64,000 nt of DNA, taken from assembly GCF_036492245.1 (NCBI RefSeq), contig NZ_AP025286.1, forward strand, positions 310,001 to 374,000, given 5' to 3'. The notes beneath the pieces were generated by a model, which did no database searches, had not been told where the DNA came from, and worked only from the letters and a program-made list of their open reading frames with translations. Both the position numbers and the translations under genes were made by a program. Shown here in pieces: positions 41,101 through 51,636 of this stretch. Numbering within the stretch: the first letter of the stretch is position 1; every line of letters starts with the position of its first letter. The stretch is from Treponema bryantii (GTDB lineage: Bacteria; Spirochaetota; Spirochaetia; Treponematales; Treponemataceae).

Positions 41101-44100
41101 ATTTCTGATGTAAAACTTGCAAGTGAAATTCATGAGAATTCTAAGTGGTATAATTCTAAGAATTTAGCACTCTCATTGACAGCAGAAGATAAACAGGCAG
41201 GTGATACAGGAGTTTCTCAGGTTAGATATTCTCTTGATGATGGACAAAACTGGATTCCTCTTGCTAAATCTGGAAGCGTCTATAGTGGAACAATTATTTT
41301 CCAGAACGATTCTGATAATAATACGTTAAGAATTCTTGCAGAAGATGCAGCTGGTAATGCTGCAGAAAAAACTGCTACTGTAAAAATAGATACAATTACT
41401 CCAATTGTAAGTTACACAGCAACAAACCTCAAAAATGCTGCTGGTGAAACAGTTACTTCTATAACTTCTGGAGATTATTATTCTGGCGAAGCCGCTGTAA
41501 CAATTACAGGTATAGTAAGTGATACAAATTTTGAAAATAGTGCATCTTATGTAACAGTAGAAGCAACAAATTCAGCAACGAATATTACACCTGTTTTTGT
41601 AGCTGGAACATATAAGTTTACAATTACTCCAACACTTCAGGATGGTGAAACAAGAATTACTATTAAAGTAAAAGATTTTGCAGGAAATACAAAGGAAAAT
41701 ATTATTACAATTCACCGCGATACAAAAGGTCCTGGCATTGAAATAAAGCTTCCTCAGGCAGATTCTGCAAATCCTCTTGATGATGAAAGCTATACTTTCA
41801 GAATTAATGCAAATGATGGAAATGACGGTGTAGGTGTTGCAAAAATTTATTACAAGTTTACTAATGATAATTCTACTCCAACTGATTGGGGAACTGGAGA
41901 AACATTTAGTGGTGGTGATTTCTATATCTCAAGAGATTTGATTAAAGGTCATGTAGCCGCAGATGGAAAACTGACAGAAGGAAACTGGTATCTCCATGTA
42001 AAAGCAGAAGATAAATCTGGTAACGTAACAACAACAAATAAAAATGCAACAGATACAAAACTTCGTCCTCGTTATTTTGTTGTAGATAAAGGAGACCCTT
42101 CTATTGATTATGTAAAATATGAAGATTCTGTACTTACCGAAAAACAGAATTTCTATTATGACGCAACAACATTTACTCTTACAGGAAGTGTTTCTGATAC
42201 TAATGGAATCAAGCAGGTTAAAGTTGGAGGCGATATTGTTGAAGTAACAAATAAGACCTGGTCAAAAGCTATTACTATCACACCAAATCAGAGAAATGAG
42301 ATTATAGTAGAAGTAGAAGATGTTGCTGGTCGTAAAACACCAAAGACCTATTATGTTTATAAAGATTCTGTAGCACCAGTTATTAATTTGAATGCTCCTG
42401 CGGAATCGGTTGAAACTCTTACAGATGCAAAATATACATTTGCAGGTTCTGTATCTGATGCGGGTTCAGGAATTCAGACAGCAAAATATCTTTTCACACA
42501 AACTCCATTTACCAATGAAAATGCAATAAAAACTTCTGCTTCAACAGGAACAGGCTGGTCTTCTATAGATAATGGTGAACTCTCAGTTGAAAAAAATCTG
42601 GGAGGAACAGCTGCTGCAAATCTCAAAGAAGGAAGATGGTATCTTTACATCTACGCAAAAGACAATGTCTCTGGAAGTGATGCAAACCATGTATCAGTAT
42701 TCTCAAAACCATTCTGGGTAGATAGAGCCCTTCCAACCCTTACCGAAACAACTGTAAATACAACTGGAGCACAGGTTAAAGCTGGCGGAAAACTGACACT
42801 GTCAGGTACAGCTTCTGATAATAACGGAATTGAAAATATCGTAATTACAGATGGTACAGGCGAGAATGCAAAAAACTGGACAATTGCAGGAACTGCAATT
42901 ACAAATGGTAACTGGTCTAAGGAAATAAATCCTGGAACAGATACACAAACAGAAAATAAACTTACTGATGGAACTCATACTCTTACAATTACAGCAACAG
43001 ACAAGGCCGGTCGTTCTTCCTCTGTTCAGCGAACAGTTGTAGTCGATACAGCAGCTCCAACTCATGGAACTCTTTCAGTTACTTCAACAGGAACCACTGT
43101 TGGTACAGGTGATGCTGCCAAGACCTGGTATAAATCATCATTCATCAATATTAAAATCGTGGATGTAGCAGATCCAGCAAATGGTTCGGGAGTTTCTACA
43201 GTAGAATATACTATAGATAATGGTGCCCACTGGAATCCAATGTCTGGTTCAGAAGGAATTTATACAGCAACTGTAAACTGTACTTCACAAGGAAGTAATA
43301 CAATCAAGGTACAGATAAAAGATGTTGTAGGCAATGTTAAAGATGCAGGCGGAAAAACTGTTTATGTAGATACAGTTCTTCCAACTCTTACTACATCTAA
43401 GGTTAAGTATCGTACAACAAACTATGAGTCAAGTTCAGAAATTCTTGTAAATGGCGACTATGGATATGATCTTCAGATTGAAGTTGCTGATGCAGAAACT
43501 TCAGGTACAGATATGAATTCTGGAATTGCTGCAGTTAAATATGCGTATGGAAATCATACAATTGCTGCAACACAATCTGGAAATTACTGGATTGTAAATG
43601 TTCCTGTTACAAATGGTGTTGATAAATATGATCCAGACAAAACAAATCCAATCTACGCACTCATTACAGATAAAGCAGGAAATGAAGCAAAGGAAAGAAT
43701 TCTTACTGTTACAAAGGATAGTGATCCTCCATCTGTCAGCTTCAAATCAGTTACAACACCTGGTTCAAAAACAAAGGTAAATGGTATTGATGTTGAAGAT
43801 GTAAACGGAACAATCACAATTAATGGTTCAGCAAGCGATAAAAATAAACTCAGTACAGTTGTGCTTAAGTATCAGAAAGCAGGTGAAACAGCTTGGAATG
43901 ATTTGGATCAGACATCAGAAAGTACAGCCAATAACTGGATTGCCGAATGTAATACAACAACTCTTATCAATAACACAAAGTACACAATCAAAGCAATTGC
44001 AACAGATGCTGCCGGAAATACAACAGAAGCTACAAAAGATATCTATGTAAATCAGGATACTGACCGCCCTGTTATTACACTTACAAATATTGATCTTGCA

Positions 44101-47100
44101 GAGTCTATCTTTGGTAATAACGAGATTTATGGAAATGTTTCTGATGATGACGGGGTTCCGTCTACTATAAGTTGTTATATTGGAAATGAAAAACCAACTA
44201 CTTCAACTACCTGGACAACTCCAGCTGCGAACTCGGATTTCACTTATACCAATGGTTCATTCAAATTAAAACTATCTGATGGTCCACAGAAAATCTGGTT
44301 TAAGTTAAATGATGGTACAAAGGATTATATTTCCAGCGATTTAACTACTTATTCTACAGATGCTCAGAAAACAGAAGTATTGAACTCTGTAAAAATTGTT
44401 GACAGTAAAAATAATAAATTTGGATATCTTCCAGAAACTGGTACAACAATCAAGGCTTCTGCTGTTAGTACAACAATAGATACGACAGCTCCATTTATAA
44501 CAAATCAGGGATGGACATATGCAACTACTACTTTAAATTGGCAGTCAATAAGCAGCAAACCTACAACAGGTGGAACTGGTAATAAAAAGGAAATCTATAT
44601 TCGTGTATATGCTTATGATATAAATGGTGTCGATACAATAAAACTTAAGGTTCCAAAGAATTCAAGTGATAAGTCAACTGTATCTGGCTATTCAACAGCA
44701 GCAGAAGATATGGATAATGATTACTATATTTACAATTTCAAACAGGCTGCAAGTACAGATACCGATGCAACAAAAGAAGTAGATGGACACACATATAATA
44801 AGTGGACATCTGCAAAAATTATTGCGACTGGTATGGAAAGTGGACTCAGAGAGTGTAAGCTTGAAGTATTTGATGGTGCAAAGACAACAACAGAAACTGT
44901 AAGCATTACAATTGATAACACTCCAGCAGAATTTGAGTTTACAAGTCATAAAGACAATCAGACAGTTTATGGTATCAAAGATATAGAAGTTGGTGGAACT
45001 GTTAATGCAGCAGATATGAAACATGTATATTATTCTCTTACAAAAGATGATGTAACTACACCAGCTGAAGCAAAAAATCGTATAGGAACAAATTGGAAAG
45101 AAATTCTCTTTGAGAATAATAAACTTTCTGCTGTAATTAAATTTGATGGCGATACAGCTGCCACTGCTATCACAGGTGTAACTCATGAAAAAAGATTAAG
45201 AGAATGGCTTAAAGACCTTTATGAAGTATCTGATATCGATAATTATAATGATACAGAAGTTCTTAAATTGTGGGTTTATGTTGTAGACGAAATAGAGAAC
45301 TCTTCTGAACCAGAGGCATTATCTCTTAAAGTAATACCAAATGGCGATAAACCTGTGGTTAAGATTACTTATCCAGATGATAATGCAAAACTCGGTGGAA
45401 CTATCAGATTCTCGGGCGAAACAACAATTGAAACAAATTCAGTTGAAAAGGTTTATGCACAGATTATTGTTCCAACTTCAATTGATAATTCAAATGATGA
45501 TTGGGTGACAAAACTTGATAAATTAATTGAAGATACAAAAAATAAATCAACAGGTTCTGAACCTTATTATAGAGTTGTAAACATTACTTCTACTTTAAAA
45601 GGTATTGAGGTTAGTGGAACACCAACCAGCTGGAACTTTGCTATTAATAGTCATCATGAATTGGAAAAAGAAAATGCAACTCCTGACTATACTGTGAATA
45701 TTATAGCAAAGAGTGCTTCTGGAAAAATAAGTGATACAGTTTCAAGAACAGTTCAGATTGATAAGAATGCTCCTTCTCTTAGTGATATGCAGCTTGTAAA
45801 ACTTAAGAATGAAACTGCTGCTAATAAGTTTGCGGAAAGCAATATCGATAAGCGTATCACCTATAAGGAAGATATGTGGATTTCTGGACAGTGGTATTTA
45901 ATAGGTTCTGTTACAGATGGTAATGGTGTAAAACAGTTGTTATGGCATGATGGCTCTGCATCTCATACTCTTGTAGAAGGAAATAATTCCACAAATACAG
46001 GTACAATAAACAATTCTGAATCTGATAAGGTTGTTCAGTCTTCAGAACATACTACTCATTATACAGAACCAACTGAGCATACAATTACTGCGTATGATTA
46101 TGATTTCCGTATTCCAATTGGAGAAGATTCAGGTTATGGCACTATCACATATAAGATTTCTGCAGTAGATGCTACAGCTGAAAGTAACTCTGTAGAACGT
46201 ACAATCACAGTAAATTACGATTGTACTTCTCCTGACTTCAAAGCAACTGTAAGTGCTGATGATAATGCAGTCGAACTTTCTGGTACTGGAAATAAGGTAC
46301 AAAATTCTTCTGGTATGTACTCAGTTTACGGAACCTTCGATGAAGAAGGAAAACAGAGTGGATTTGAAAGAATTGCTATGTACTTTACAAGAACAATAGG
46401 AAATACAACAAACGTTCTTGATCCTTTGGTAACAAAAGACAGATCTTCTGGAACAAATGATAAACATAACAATTATTATCTTTCAACAGGCTTCCAGTAT
46501 ACTTCAGTTGCAAGTCATGGCGATGGTATTTACTGGAAAGAATTAACCGCCACAAAGACCGAATCAGATACAATTACAGTTTCTGTAAGTGATGATTGGA
46601 TACGCAAAGGTGGTATTTGTAAGGTTGATGGCGTAATTTATAAGATTAAGACAGTTACTACAACAACAATCACTGTAGATGGTACATTGACTACTTCTAA
46701 TTCATCAAAGAAAATTTACGTAACTCCAGCTTTGGTAATTGATAATCTTTCTCCAGAAAGTAAAAAGCAGGGGGCAACCTATAATGGTCTTTACCAGAAA
46801 AATGTTGAAGATACAACTGTAATATCTGGTGGAGATGGTGACTGGTTAATTGAAGGGGTAACAAAGCAGACTAATTCTTATCCATGGTCAGCATCTCTCA
46901 ACTCTCAGAATATGCTTGATGGTCCAGTTACAATACACTTTGTAGCTTTTGATAAAGCAGGAAACGCTACCGAAAAATCATATTCTGGAAATGTGGCAAA
47001 TAATGCACCTCGTCTTGCTGGTGTTACAGTTTGGACAGATTATAACGGAAACGCAAAGGGCTGGCGTAATACTGGAGTCCATGCAGCAGATTACGAGGAT

Positions 47101-50100
47101 GAAACAAAGAGCAGATATTATTCCCGCGTTCGTCCAACAATTGATGGAAAAGCAACAGATCGTTCAAATGATGTAACTTCAAAATTGATTGTTTCTGGTA
47201 ATACTGATGATGTTGATGGAATTGCGGCAAATAGTTCTATAGCCTTTATGAAGGTAACAGATACAGTTAAGTTTATCCCAGAAATTGTAGGTGGAAACGG
47301 TGATTTGTACTATGAATACAAGATTGGTAAAAAAGCTGCCTTTACTGTAGATTCAGAAACAAAAGAGATTACAGGCTTTACAGCTTCAACAACTTCAGGG
47401 TCAAAAGCTTTGAAGAGTGCTGCAAAGGCCGCAATCACAAATGATGATGGAACAACTGCAGTATCTGGAACAGATAATGGTCAGAATCTACCAACAGTTA
47501 CAGATGCAAACTCTGTAACTTACGTTACTGGTAATACAGAAAGTGTAATCACTTTCGATGGAGCAACAATACTTGGAGCTTTGGATAATTCTACATCAAA
47601 TGCTCCAACATGGTTCGATATTGTAATTTCTGACAGCACAGAAGGTGACACAAAACTCAGCTGTGAAATGCAGATTGCTCTTCAGAATAATTACACCGAT
47701 GTAAAAGCTCCAGAAGTAAAGATTCGTCCATTCTACTGGAATTCAAAGACAGAAAACTCTGTAAGTTGGACAAAAGACAGTGACAACAAATTAATTGCAG
47801 AAGGTCATATTGAACTTGAAAAAGAACTTACCGATGCTATTAAGAATACAGAAGTAGGAACTGGAAAAACTAAACTAGGTGATGACCCTAAAGTTTCTGG
47901 TAAGATTAAGATTGAAGGTTATGCATTTGACGATATAAAACTTAATCAACTTTATGTTCAAATGGATAACCATACAAAACTTGATACAGAAAAGTTAGCT
48001 TCTACATATACCAACGGTACATGGACATCAAGAGCTTTTGCCGATGGATGGGGCTTCTCTGTAGAGGATATTTATTGTAATAGTGACGGTCACCTTGCTA
48101 AATGGACTCTCACAGTAGATACAGCAGAACGAACAAATAAAACTGAACTTGATCAGAAAGTTATTGTTTGGGCTGTAGATGCACGAGGTTCAAGAGAATC
48201 TACTCATACAGTTGATACAAATACAAAACAAACAGCTCTTAAAGAGGTTGATGTATGGAGTAATGCAAAGAAGCAGCCGAATGCTCTTACAACTTATTAT
48301 GCAGATTTCTATTGTAACACAAAGGTCTCTTCATCAACTCCAGACAGTACTATTGTATACAAAAAGTCTGACTGTGAAGATAACATGACCTATTACTACA
48401 AGATGGATATTGTACCGTATATTACTACGGTTAAAACAAGACTTTCAAAGCATAAGACGACAAATCCATCTGTTTATAACAGAACTGCATTAGGACACTA
48501 TCCAGTACAGTCTATCGTTTCAAATATAGATTCTAGTATAACACTTACTACAGATACTTCAGAAGATGTTATTTTGTACGGTTTCAATATTAATGGTAGC
48601 GCAACTATCGTAAGTGGAAGTAATACCTTTACTGTTGGTAATGCAACTGATTCCTTGAAAATTGATAATAGTACAAATGGACAACTTGGCTTTAATGTTG
48701 CAAAGCTTTCAACTGGAAAATTGAATCTTACGGTTAATGGTATACCTGTAATGAATAACATTAACGAAAATGATGCCAAGGGAACAGCTAGTGAAACTGG
48801 TGATGCTTATGCAAACTGGTACAACCGCCAGGGAAATGGCGATACAAACAACATTCTTACTGATGATGTAGAATTTGATGTCTGGGAATTCAATGATAGT
48901 GCTGCAGTGCCAATAAATGGTCTTACAACAGGTATCAATATGAAAATAAACCAGACAACTGGAATGCTTAATTATGCTTTTGCAAATGGTGGTTTGTATT
49001 TCAGTATGGGTGGAAATCCAAAGTCATTCCATTATCAAGCACAACGACAGAGAGGCAATCGAATTGAAGACTATTCTGAAATAATTGATGGTTATAATGA
49101 TAATTACTCATCAATTTATTGGGCAGGAGACTGGGATACTTTTGCAGGCCCTTGTGTTGGATTCCATGTAGATGATTTAGGTTATACATATTCTGTTTGT
49201 TCTGGTGGTGATACAAATAGTAGTGGTTCCGTTGATAAATGGGATCTCTATACAAGTCGCTGGGGTGGAGGTCTACATAGTACAGCGGGTACATTAAATG
49301 ATGCAGCAGGTACAGTGAATGATTTCCATGCTCTTCGCTTGGAAGAAAATGCGCTTAAGACAGGAAATGGAACATTTGCCTATTCTCTTATGAAATATCG
49401 TTATCTTTCTCCGGAGTTTGCTTCAACTGTAACTGGAACAAATACAAACCTGTATTTAGTTTACTATGATGCTCTTACAAATCAGATAAGATTCAGGGCA
49501 GGTACATTCTCTGGTGTTACAACAGGAAATACCGGTGGTTTTAATGATACATATCAAGCTGGTGCTCCTTCATACTATGCAACAACTAATTGTCAGGTAA
49601 TTGCAAATGGTAAATCTGGTGCTTCATTTATATCTGGATATGCTAACAATGTTTATTCAAGAGAAAATGTGCCTGGTATATCTGGTAGAGGTGCTGGTCA
49701 GTATGTCGATGTTGCAGTTGTTAAGAGCAATGGAAAAGACGTTGTCTGTGTAGTTTGGTATGATGCCGAAGATAACTGCTGTAAATTCAGTTCTATTACT
49801 GATCCTATTACAGCTTGGGAGTCTCTTAAGGGAGATGCAACTGCTAAAAACTGGACTGAGCCACAAACAATTTTTGCAGAAGGTGGAGAATATTGTCATA
49901 TTGTGGCAGATAAGGACAATCATCTTCATATTGCCGCTTATGCTGGTAATGGAGATGTAAAGTATGCTTATCTTGAATCTCCATCAAGTACTGCATCTAC
50001 TTGTACAGTTGATGCATCTGGTGCAGTTGGTGAACACTTGACTCTGGATGTCGCAGTGAACTCTAAAGGTCATGCAATTCCATACATCGGTTACTATACT

Positions 50101-50484
50101 TCTGCAATCAAAATGCCAAAGTATGCATACCTGGTTGATCCTACAGTGTCTGATGCTACAGCTACCTTTAATCAGGCTCCTGCTGGTGCAGATTCAAATG
50201 AAAGATTTACAGGTGCATGGGAAGTAACAGTTGTTCCTTCACCAAGCCGAATGACAACTAATCGAGAAGATAAGGTAAATGTTGGAGTATGGAAGAATAA
50301 TGGGGTACTTAAAGATTCTAAAATTAATGGACAAATAAAGAATAGTTCGATTTCCAATACTTTAAATGGTTACCAATCTGTAAACTGGAGTAAAACTTAT
50401 GGTAACGGAACATCGAATGGTATTTTAGGCTATCAGATTTCTACAAGTACCGGTTCATGTCTTGAAACTGCGCAGTTACGTTAG
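38182..50484 (+). CDS. Giant Ig-like-repeat surface lipoprotein 2
   Basis: About 4100 aa from ATG 38182, which puts a normal signal peptide at the N-terminus (the frame opens 9 codons earlier). Lipobox LNLFAAC (Cys27), then EIGLGASVD, nearly identical to protein 1. The Ig-like array runs to about residue 3425. The C-terminal block (about 675 aa) begins NPSVYNRTALGHY and ends ETAQLR, collinear with protein 1. Blocks matching protein 1 residues 20-480 and 1613-3252 are present. Protein 2 has about 770 more residues before GDKPVVKITYP (about 2388), so the central array has expanded. Outer-surface adhesion or glycan binding is inferred. No frameshift is seen. Confidence 0.88.
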   Translation: MRKSISSILLKFGLVTLALSLNLFAACEIGLGASVDVDVPVISIDTPKTSAIIRDTFTISGTWTDDGTIEDIDVFLKNNETDQVFSFKGEMYDENNWKCLIDPSKPDPKKPNLKIVDGKYEVTIKISDTAGHKSETTRSYVIDNTAPVVVLSRPSSKKEETDTNKIESYGQYLTIEGQAADDNDIEKIVIKFYSKDDPATILYEKEITSIPPTISLDVAKFLDKDVYSAIYGDDKEAGEKAYYCEIVAYDGAKRYPVAGEEKEDDNDGNSEPSYILWADWEKFQTEYQKATASTSKIKIPDLYALKAGKNTTDTSRSAKTQSLISNLFSNAISAGSFKLNPLNNPTFSISGLELGIANDVENDRSLTIQLAKGLDGISLDTENMKVYLIPVSTDATGKEVLGSKIYPQQSEYQQKGDGQFLTTIQKENCKDKNGTVVPLEYGKTYIIGVEGADTEGNKIVPSFDDSVFYIRFKAKNVAPGLTLTSPSPTTSYLMKGKTLKIAGTTSVPDGYPTISIVCKKGEEVTGQEIYSHKVTEADKEKIEGGLIIYNFEYEIPIDGDNFKFDQTQSNQYVFDITSDMDNMPTTRTKTVIYDIDGPTISIDSMLPTAKKYDLDLEDGSGEDGYLNGDVTMKVSILDDYDTVQTALEEGKDRRPYFIIVDENGNELPFMVGAETKATVKHYITTPAKQSFIIHTKDIADGSNKKEIKVKIFAEDRAGNKGVDIEDISKTLFERDFTIDQSTDAPVILPKTANTNTVKLSEEDIKKESNFKNMYSGNQTVSYRLIDDDGLSSVTYKLTGTNYNPEAVTIALNDVTEYPLDLIMPEDPGIYNVDISVTDNKNNPAVTRNFYVRVTAAAPVIKSIKFDKDPVGIGENIVAHVAIKSDQKPFTLIRTIKKSNDEILSETTLKENEIPELDSANPTITDSFSLTQAGITISGDYKVYYEVHDVNYKEQNPKYGTGDESITVDLNEPVISDVKLASEIHENSKWYNSKNLALSLTAEDKQAGDTGVSQVRYSLDDGQNWIPLAKSGSVYSGTIIFQNDSDNNTLRILAEDAAGNAAEKTATVKIDTITPIVSYTATNLKNAAGETVTSITSGDYYSGEAAVTITGIVSDTNFENSASYVTVEATNSATNITPVFVAGTYKFTITPTLQDGETRITIKVKDFAGNTKENIITIHRDTKGPGIEIKLPQADSANPLDDESYTFRINANDGNDGVGVAKIYYKFTNDNSTPTDWGTGETFSGGDFYISRDLIKGHVAADGKLTEGNWYLHVKAEDKSGNVTTTNKNATDTKLRPRYFVVDKGDPSIDYVKYEDSVLTEKQNFYYDATTFTLTGSVSDTNGIKQVKVGGDIVEVTNKTWSKAITITPNQRNEIIVEVEDVAGRKTPKTYYVYKDSVAPVINLNAPAESVETLTDAKYTFAGSVSDAGSGIQTAKYLFTQTPFTNENAIKTSASTGTGWSSIDNGELSVEKNLGGTAAANLKEGRWYLYIYAKDNVSGSDANHVSVFSKPFWVDRALPTLTETTVNTTGAQVKAGGKLTLSGTASDNNGIENIVITDGTGENAKNWTIAGTAITNGNWSKEINPGTDTQTENKLTDGTHTLTITATDKAGRSSSVQRTVVVDTAAPTHGTLSVTSTGTTVGTGDAAKTWYKSSFINIKIVDVADPANGSGVSTVEYTIDNGAHWNPMSGSEGIYTATVNCTSQGSNTIKVQIKDVVGNVKDAGGKTVYVDTVLPTLTTSKVKYRTTNYESSSEILVNGDYGYDLQIEVADAETSGTDMNSGIAAVKYAYGNHTIAATQSGNYWIVNVPVTNGVDKYDPDKTNPIYALITDKAGNEAKERILTVTKDSDPPSVSFKSVTTPGSKTKVNGIDVEDVNGTITINGSASDKNKLSTVVLKYQKAGETAWNDLDQTSESTANNWIAECNTTTLINNTKYTIKAIATDAAGNTTEATKDIYVNQDTDRPVITLTNIDLAESIFGNNEIYGNVSDDDGVPSTISCYIGNEKPTTSTTWTTPAANSDFTYTNGSFKLKLSDGPQKIWFKLNDGTKDYISSDLTTYSTDAQKTEVLNSVKIVDSKNNKFGYLPETGTTIKASAVSTTIDTTAPFITNQGWTYATTTLNWQSISSKPTTGGTGNKKEIYIRVYAYDINGVDTIKLKVPKNSSDKSTVSGYSTAAEDMDNDYYIYNFKQAASTDTDATKEVDGHTYNKWTSAKIIATGMESGLRECKLEVFDGAKTTTETVSITIDNTPAEFEFTSHKDNQTVYGIKDIEVGGTVNAADMKHVYYSLTKDDVTTPAEAKNRIGTNWKEILFENNKLSAVIKFDGDTAATAITGVTHEKRLREWLKDLYEVSDIDNYNDTEVLKLWVYVVDEIENSSEPEALSLKVIPNGDKPVVKITYPDDNAKLGGTIRFSGETTIETNSVEKVYAQIIVPTSIDNSNDDWVTKLDKLIEDTKNKSTGSEPYYRVVNITSTLKGIEVSGTPTSWNFAINSHHELEKENATPDYTVNIIAKSASGKISDTVSRTVQIDKNAPSLSDMQLVKLKNETAANKFAESNIDKRITYKEDMWISGQWYLIGSVTDGNGVKQLLWHDGSASHTLVEGNNSTNTGTINNSESDKVVQSSEHTTHYTEPTEHTITAYDYDFRIPIGEDSGYGTITYKISAVDATAESNSVERTITVNYDCTSPDFKATVSADDNAVELSGTGNKVQNSSGMYSVYGTFDEEGKQSGFERIAMYFTRTIGNTTNVLDPLVTKDRSSGTNDKHNNYYLSTGFQYTSVASHGDGIYWKELTATKTESDTITVSVSDDWIRKGGICKVDGVIYKIKTVTTTTITVDGTLTTSNSSKKIYVTPALVIDNLSPESKKQGATYNGLYQKNVEDTTVISGGDGDWLIEGVTKQTNSYPWSASLNSQNMLDGPVTIHFVAFDKAGNATEKSYSGNVANNAPRLAGVTVWTDYNGNAKGWRNTGVHAADYEDETKSRYYSRVRPTIDGKATDRSNDVTSKLIVSGNTDDVDGIAANSSIAFMKVTDTVKFIPEIVGGNGDLYYEYKIGKKAAFTVDSETKEITGFTASTTSGSKALKSAAKAAITNDDGTTAVSGTDNGQNLPTVTDANSVTYVTGNTESVITFDGATILGALDNSTSNAPTWFDIVISDSTEGDTKLSCEMQIALQNNYTDVKAPEVKIRPFYWNSKTENSVSWTKDSDNKLIAEGHIELEKELTDAIKNTEVGTGKTKLGDDPKVSGKIKIEGYAFDDIKLNQLYVQMDNHTKLDTEKLASTYTNGTWTSRAFADGWGFSVEDIYCNSDGHLAKWTLTVDTAERTNKTELDQKVIVWAVDARGSRESTHTVDTNTKQTALKEVDVWSNAKKQPNALTTYYADFYCNTKVSSSTPDSTIVYKKSDCEDNMTYYYKMDIVPYITTVKTRLSKHKTTNPSVYNRTALGHYPVQSIVSNIDSSITLTTDTSEDVILYGFNINGSATIVSGSNTFTVGNATDSLKIDNSTNGQLGFNVAKLSTGKLNLTVNGIPVMNNINENDAKGTASETGDAYANWYNRQGNGDTNNILTDDVEFDVWEFNDSAAVPINGLTTGINMKINQTTGMLNYAFANGGLYFSMGGNPKSFHYQAQRQRGNRIEDYSEIIDGYNDNYSSIYWAGDWDTFAGPCVGFHVDDLGYTYSVCSGGDTNSSGSVDKWDLYTSRWGGGLHSTAGTLNDAAGTVNDFHALRLEENALKTGNGTFAYSLMKYRYLSPEFASTVTGTNTNLYLVYYDALTNQIRFRAGTFSGVTTGNTGGFNDTYQAGAPSYYATTNCQVIANGKSGASFISGYANNVYSRENVPGISGRGAGQYVDVAVVKSNGKDVVCVVWYDAEDNCCKFSSITDPITAWESLKGDATAKNWTEPQTIFAEGGEYCHIVADKDNHLHIAAYAGNGDVKYAYLESPSSTASTCTVDASGAVGEHLTLDVAVNSKGHAIPYIGYYTSAIKMPKYAYLVDPTVSDATATFNQAPAGADSNERFTGAWEVTVVPSPSRMTTNREDKVNVGVWKNNGVLKDSKINGQIKNSSISNTLNGYQSVNWSKTYGNGTSNGILGYQISTSTGSCLETAQLR

Positions 50485-50498
50485 TCTGGTTAAAACAT

Positions 50499-50534
50499 AA
50501 GGAGACAAACCGCAAGTCTGCGTTTTGTCTCCTT
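50499..50534. terminator. Bidirectional-type hairpin after giant gene 2
   Basis: AAGGAGACAAA (50499-50509) and TTTGTCTCCTT (50524-50534) form a perfect 11-bp stem. An A-run follows on the plus strand instead of a T-run. It lies between the giant gene and the metallo-beta-lactamase-fold gene. The stem buries an AAGGAG sequence that is not used as a ribosome site. Confidence 0.65.
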
Positions 50535-50556
50535 AAAAACTGAAGAAAAGGAAAAA

Positions 50557-51636
50557 ATGTTAAGAGTATTTCATCCCATTGGTCAAGGTGCTTTTTATTC
50601 AGAGCGATTTGAAAATTTTAATGTTGTTTATGATTGTGGAGAATTAACAAAATCTTCAAATGCTGAACGATTAGTTAAAAATAGTTTTGAGCCTGAAGAA
50701 AAAATAGATATTTTATTTATTTCTCATTTTGATAGTGATCATGTAAATTTTATACAAACTTTACATGAAAACTTTCCAATTAAGAGATGTATTCTTCCTT
50801 TAATTCATGATGATAAAAAAAGTATTCTTCAAAATGTTTATAAGGCACTAGATCAAAATGATTCGTATGATTTACTCACTTCTCCAGAAACTTTTTTTGG
50901 AAGTGATACAGCCATTATTTATGTAAAACCTGATATTGAAAATAATAAAGGGGATATTCCTTCGACAGATGGTTCAATTATGGTAGATGATTTGATTAAT
51001 AAACAGGAAATCATGAGTGATACCAGAATTATAATAAATGATGACTGGATATATATTCCATATAATAAGGAAAGGGTATCTAGATTAGAATTATTAAAAA
51101 AAGAATTAGAATCTCTTCAGCTTGATTATGACTCATTAAAAGATATTGATTATTGTATAAAAAACAAAGATAAAATAAAGCAAGCCTATTATAATTTGCC
51201 AGATAAGATCAATTTAAACTCATTATTTGTGTATTCAGGTCCAGTAAAAGATAAAAAAGAGTACCTAACAATTTGCAATAATAATTTTTTCTGGGGCTAT
51301 GATATTTTACCTTTTTTACATTTATTGAAACCAGGCTGTATTTATACTGGTGATGGCAACTTATCTGAAGTTGTCAATATCATGTATGATAAAGAAATAA
51401 GAGAGAAAACAGGTACAATTCAGGTTCCTCATCATGGAAGCCGACATAGTTTTGATTTCTCATTTTTAAAAGCAAACCAACAAAGATTTGTTCTTCCGGT
51501 CTCCTTTGGAAACGGCAATATATTTGGTCATCCTGCACAATCTGTAATATGTAATATTATTGAAAACGATTCTATATTTATTCCAGTTACAGAAAATATG
51601 GAATCTATCTTTATTGAAAACATAAGATGCAATTAA
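50557..51636 (+). CDS. ComEC-like metallo-beta-lactamase-fold hydrolase, stand-alone
   Basis: 359 aa, soluble. The metal site HxDxDH is in ILFISHFDSDHVNF (about 52-65). IYTGDGNLSE (about 266) gives a further Asp ligand, and QVPHHGSRHSFDFSF (about 289) matches the HHGS motif of the ComEC/Rec2 hydrolase domain. There are no transmembrane segments, so it lacks the ComEC DNA channel. The N-terminus LRVFHPIGQGAFYSE begins the fold directly. Such stand-alone proteins are often nucleases or phosphodiesterases and turn up in defence islands. AT content is high, like the giant genes. AAGG precedes the ATG. Confidence 0.82.
   Translation: MLRVFHPIGQGAFYSERFENFNVVYDCGELTKSSNAERLVKNSFEPEEKIDILFISHFDSDHVNFIQTLHENFPIKRCILPLIHDDKKSILQNVYKALDQNDSYDLLTSPETFFGSDTAIIYVKPDIENNKGDIPSTDGSIMVDDLINKQEIMSDTRIIINDDWIYIPYNKERVSRLELLKKELESLQLDYDSLKDIDYCIKNKDKIKQAYYNLPDKINLNSLFVYSGPVKDKKEYLTICNNNFFWGYDILPFLHLLKPGCIYTGDGNLSEVVNIMYDKEIREKTGTIQVPHHGSRHSFDFSFLKANQQRFVLPVSFGNGNIFGHPAQSVICNIIENDSIFIPVTENMESIFIENIRCN

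Noticed and set aside
28178-50484. Possible frameshifts or phase-variable tracts in the giant genes
   Set aside because: Both frames run without interruption for their full length, and I saw no long homopolymer or short tandem repeat tracts of the kind used for phase variation.
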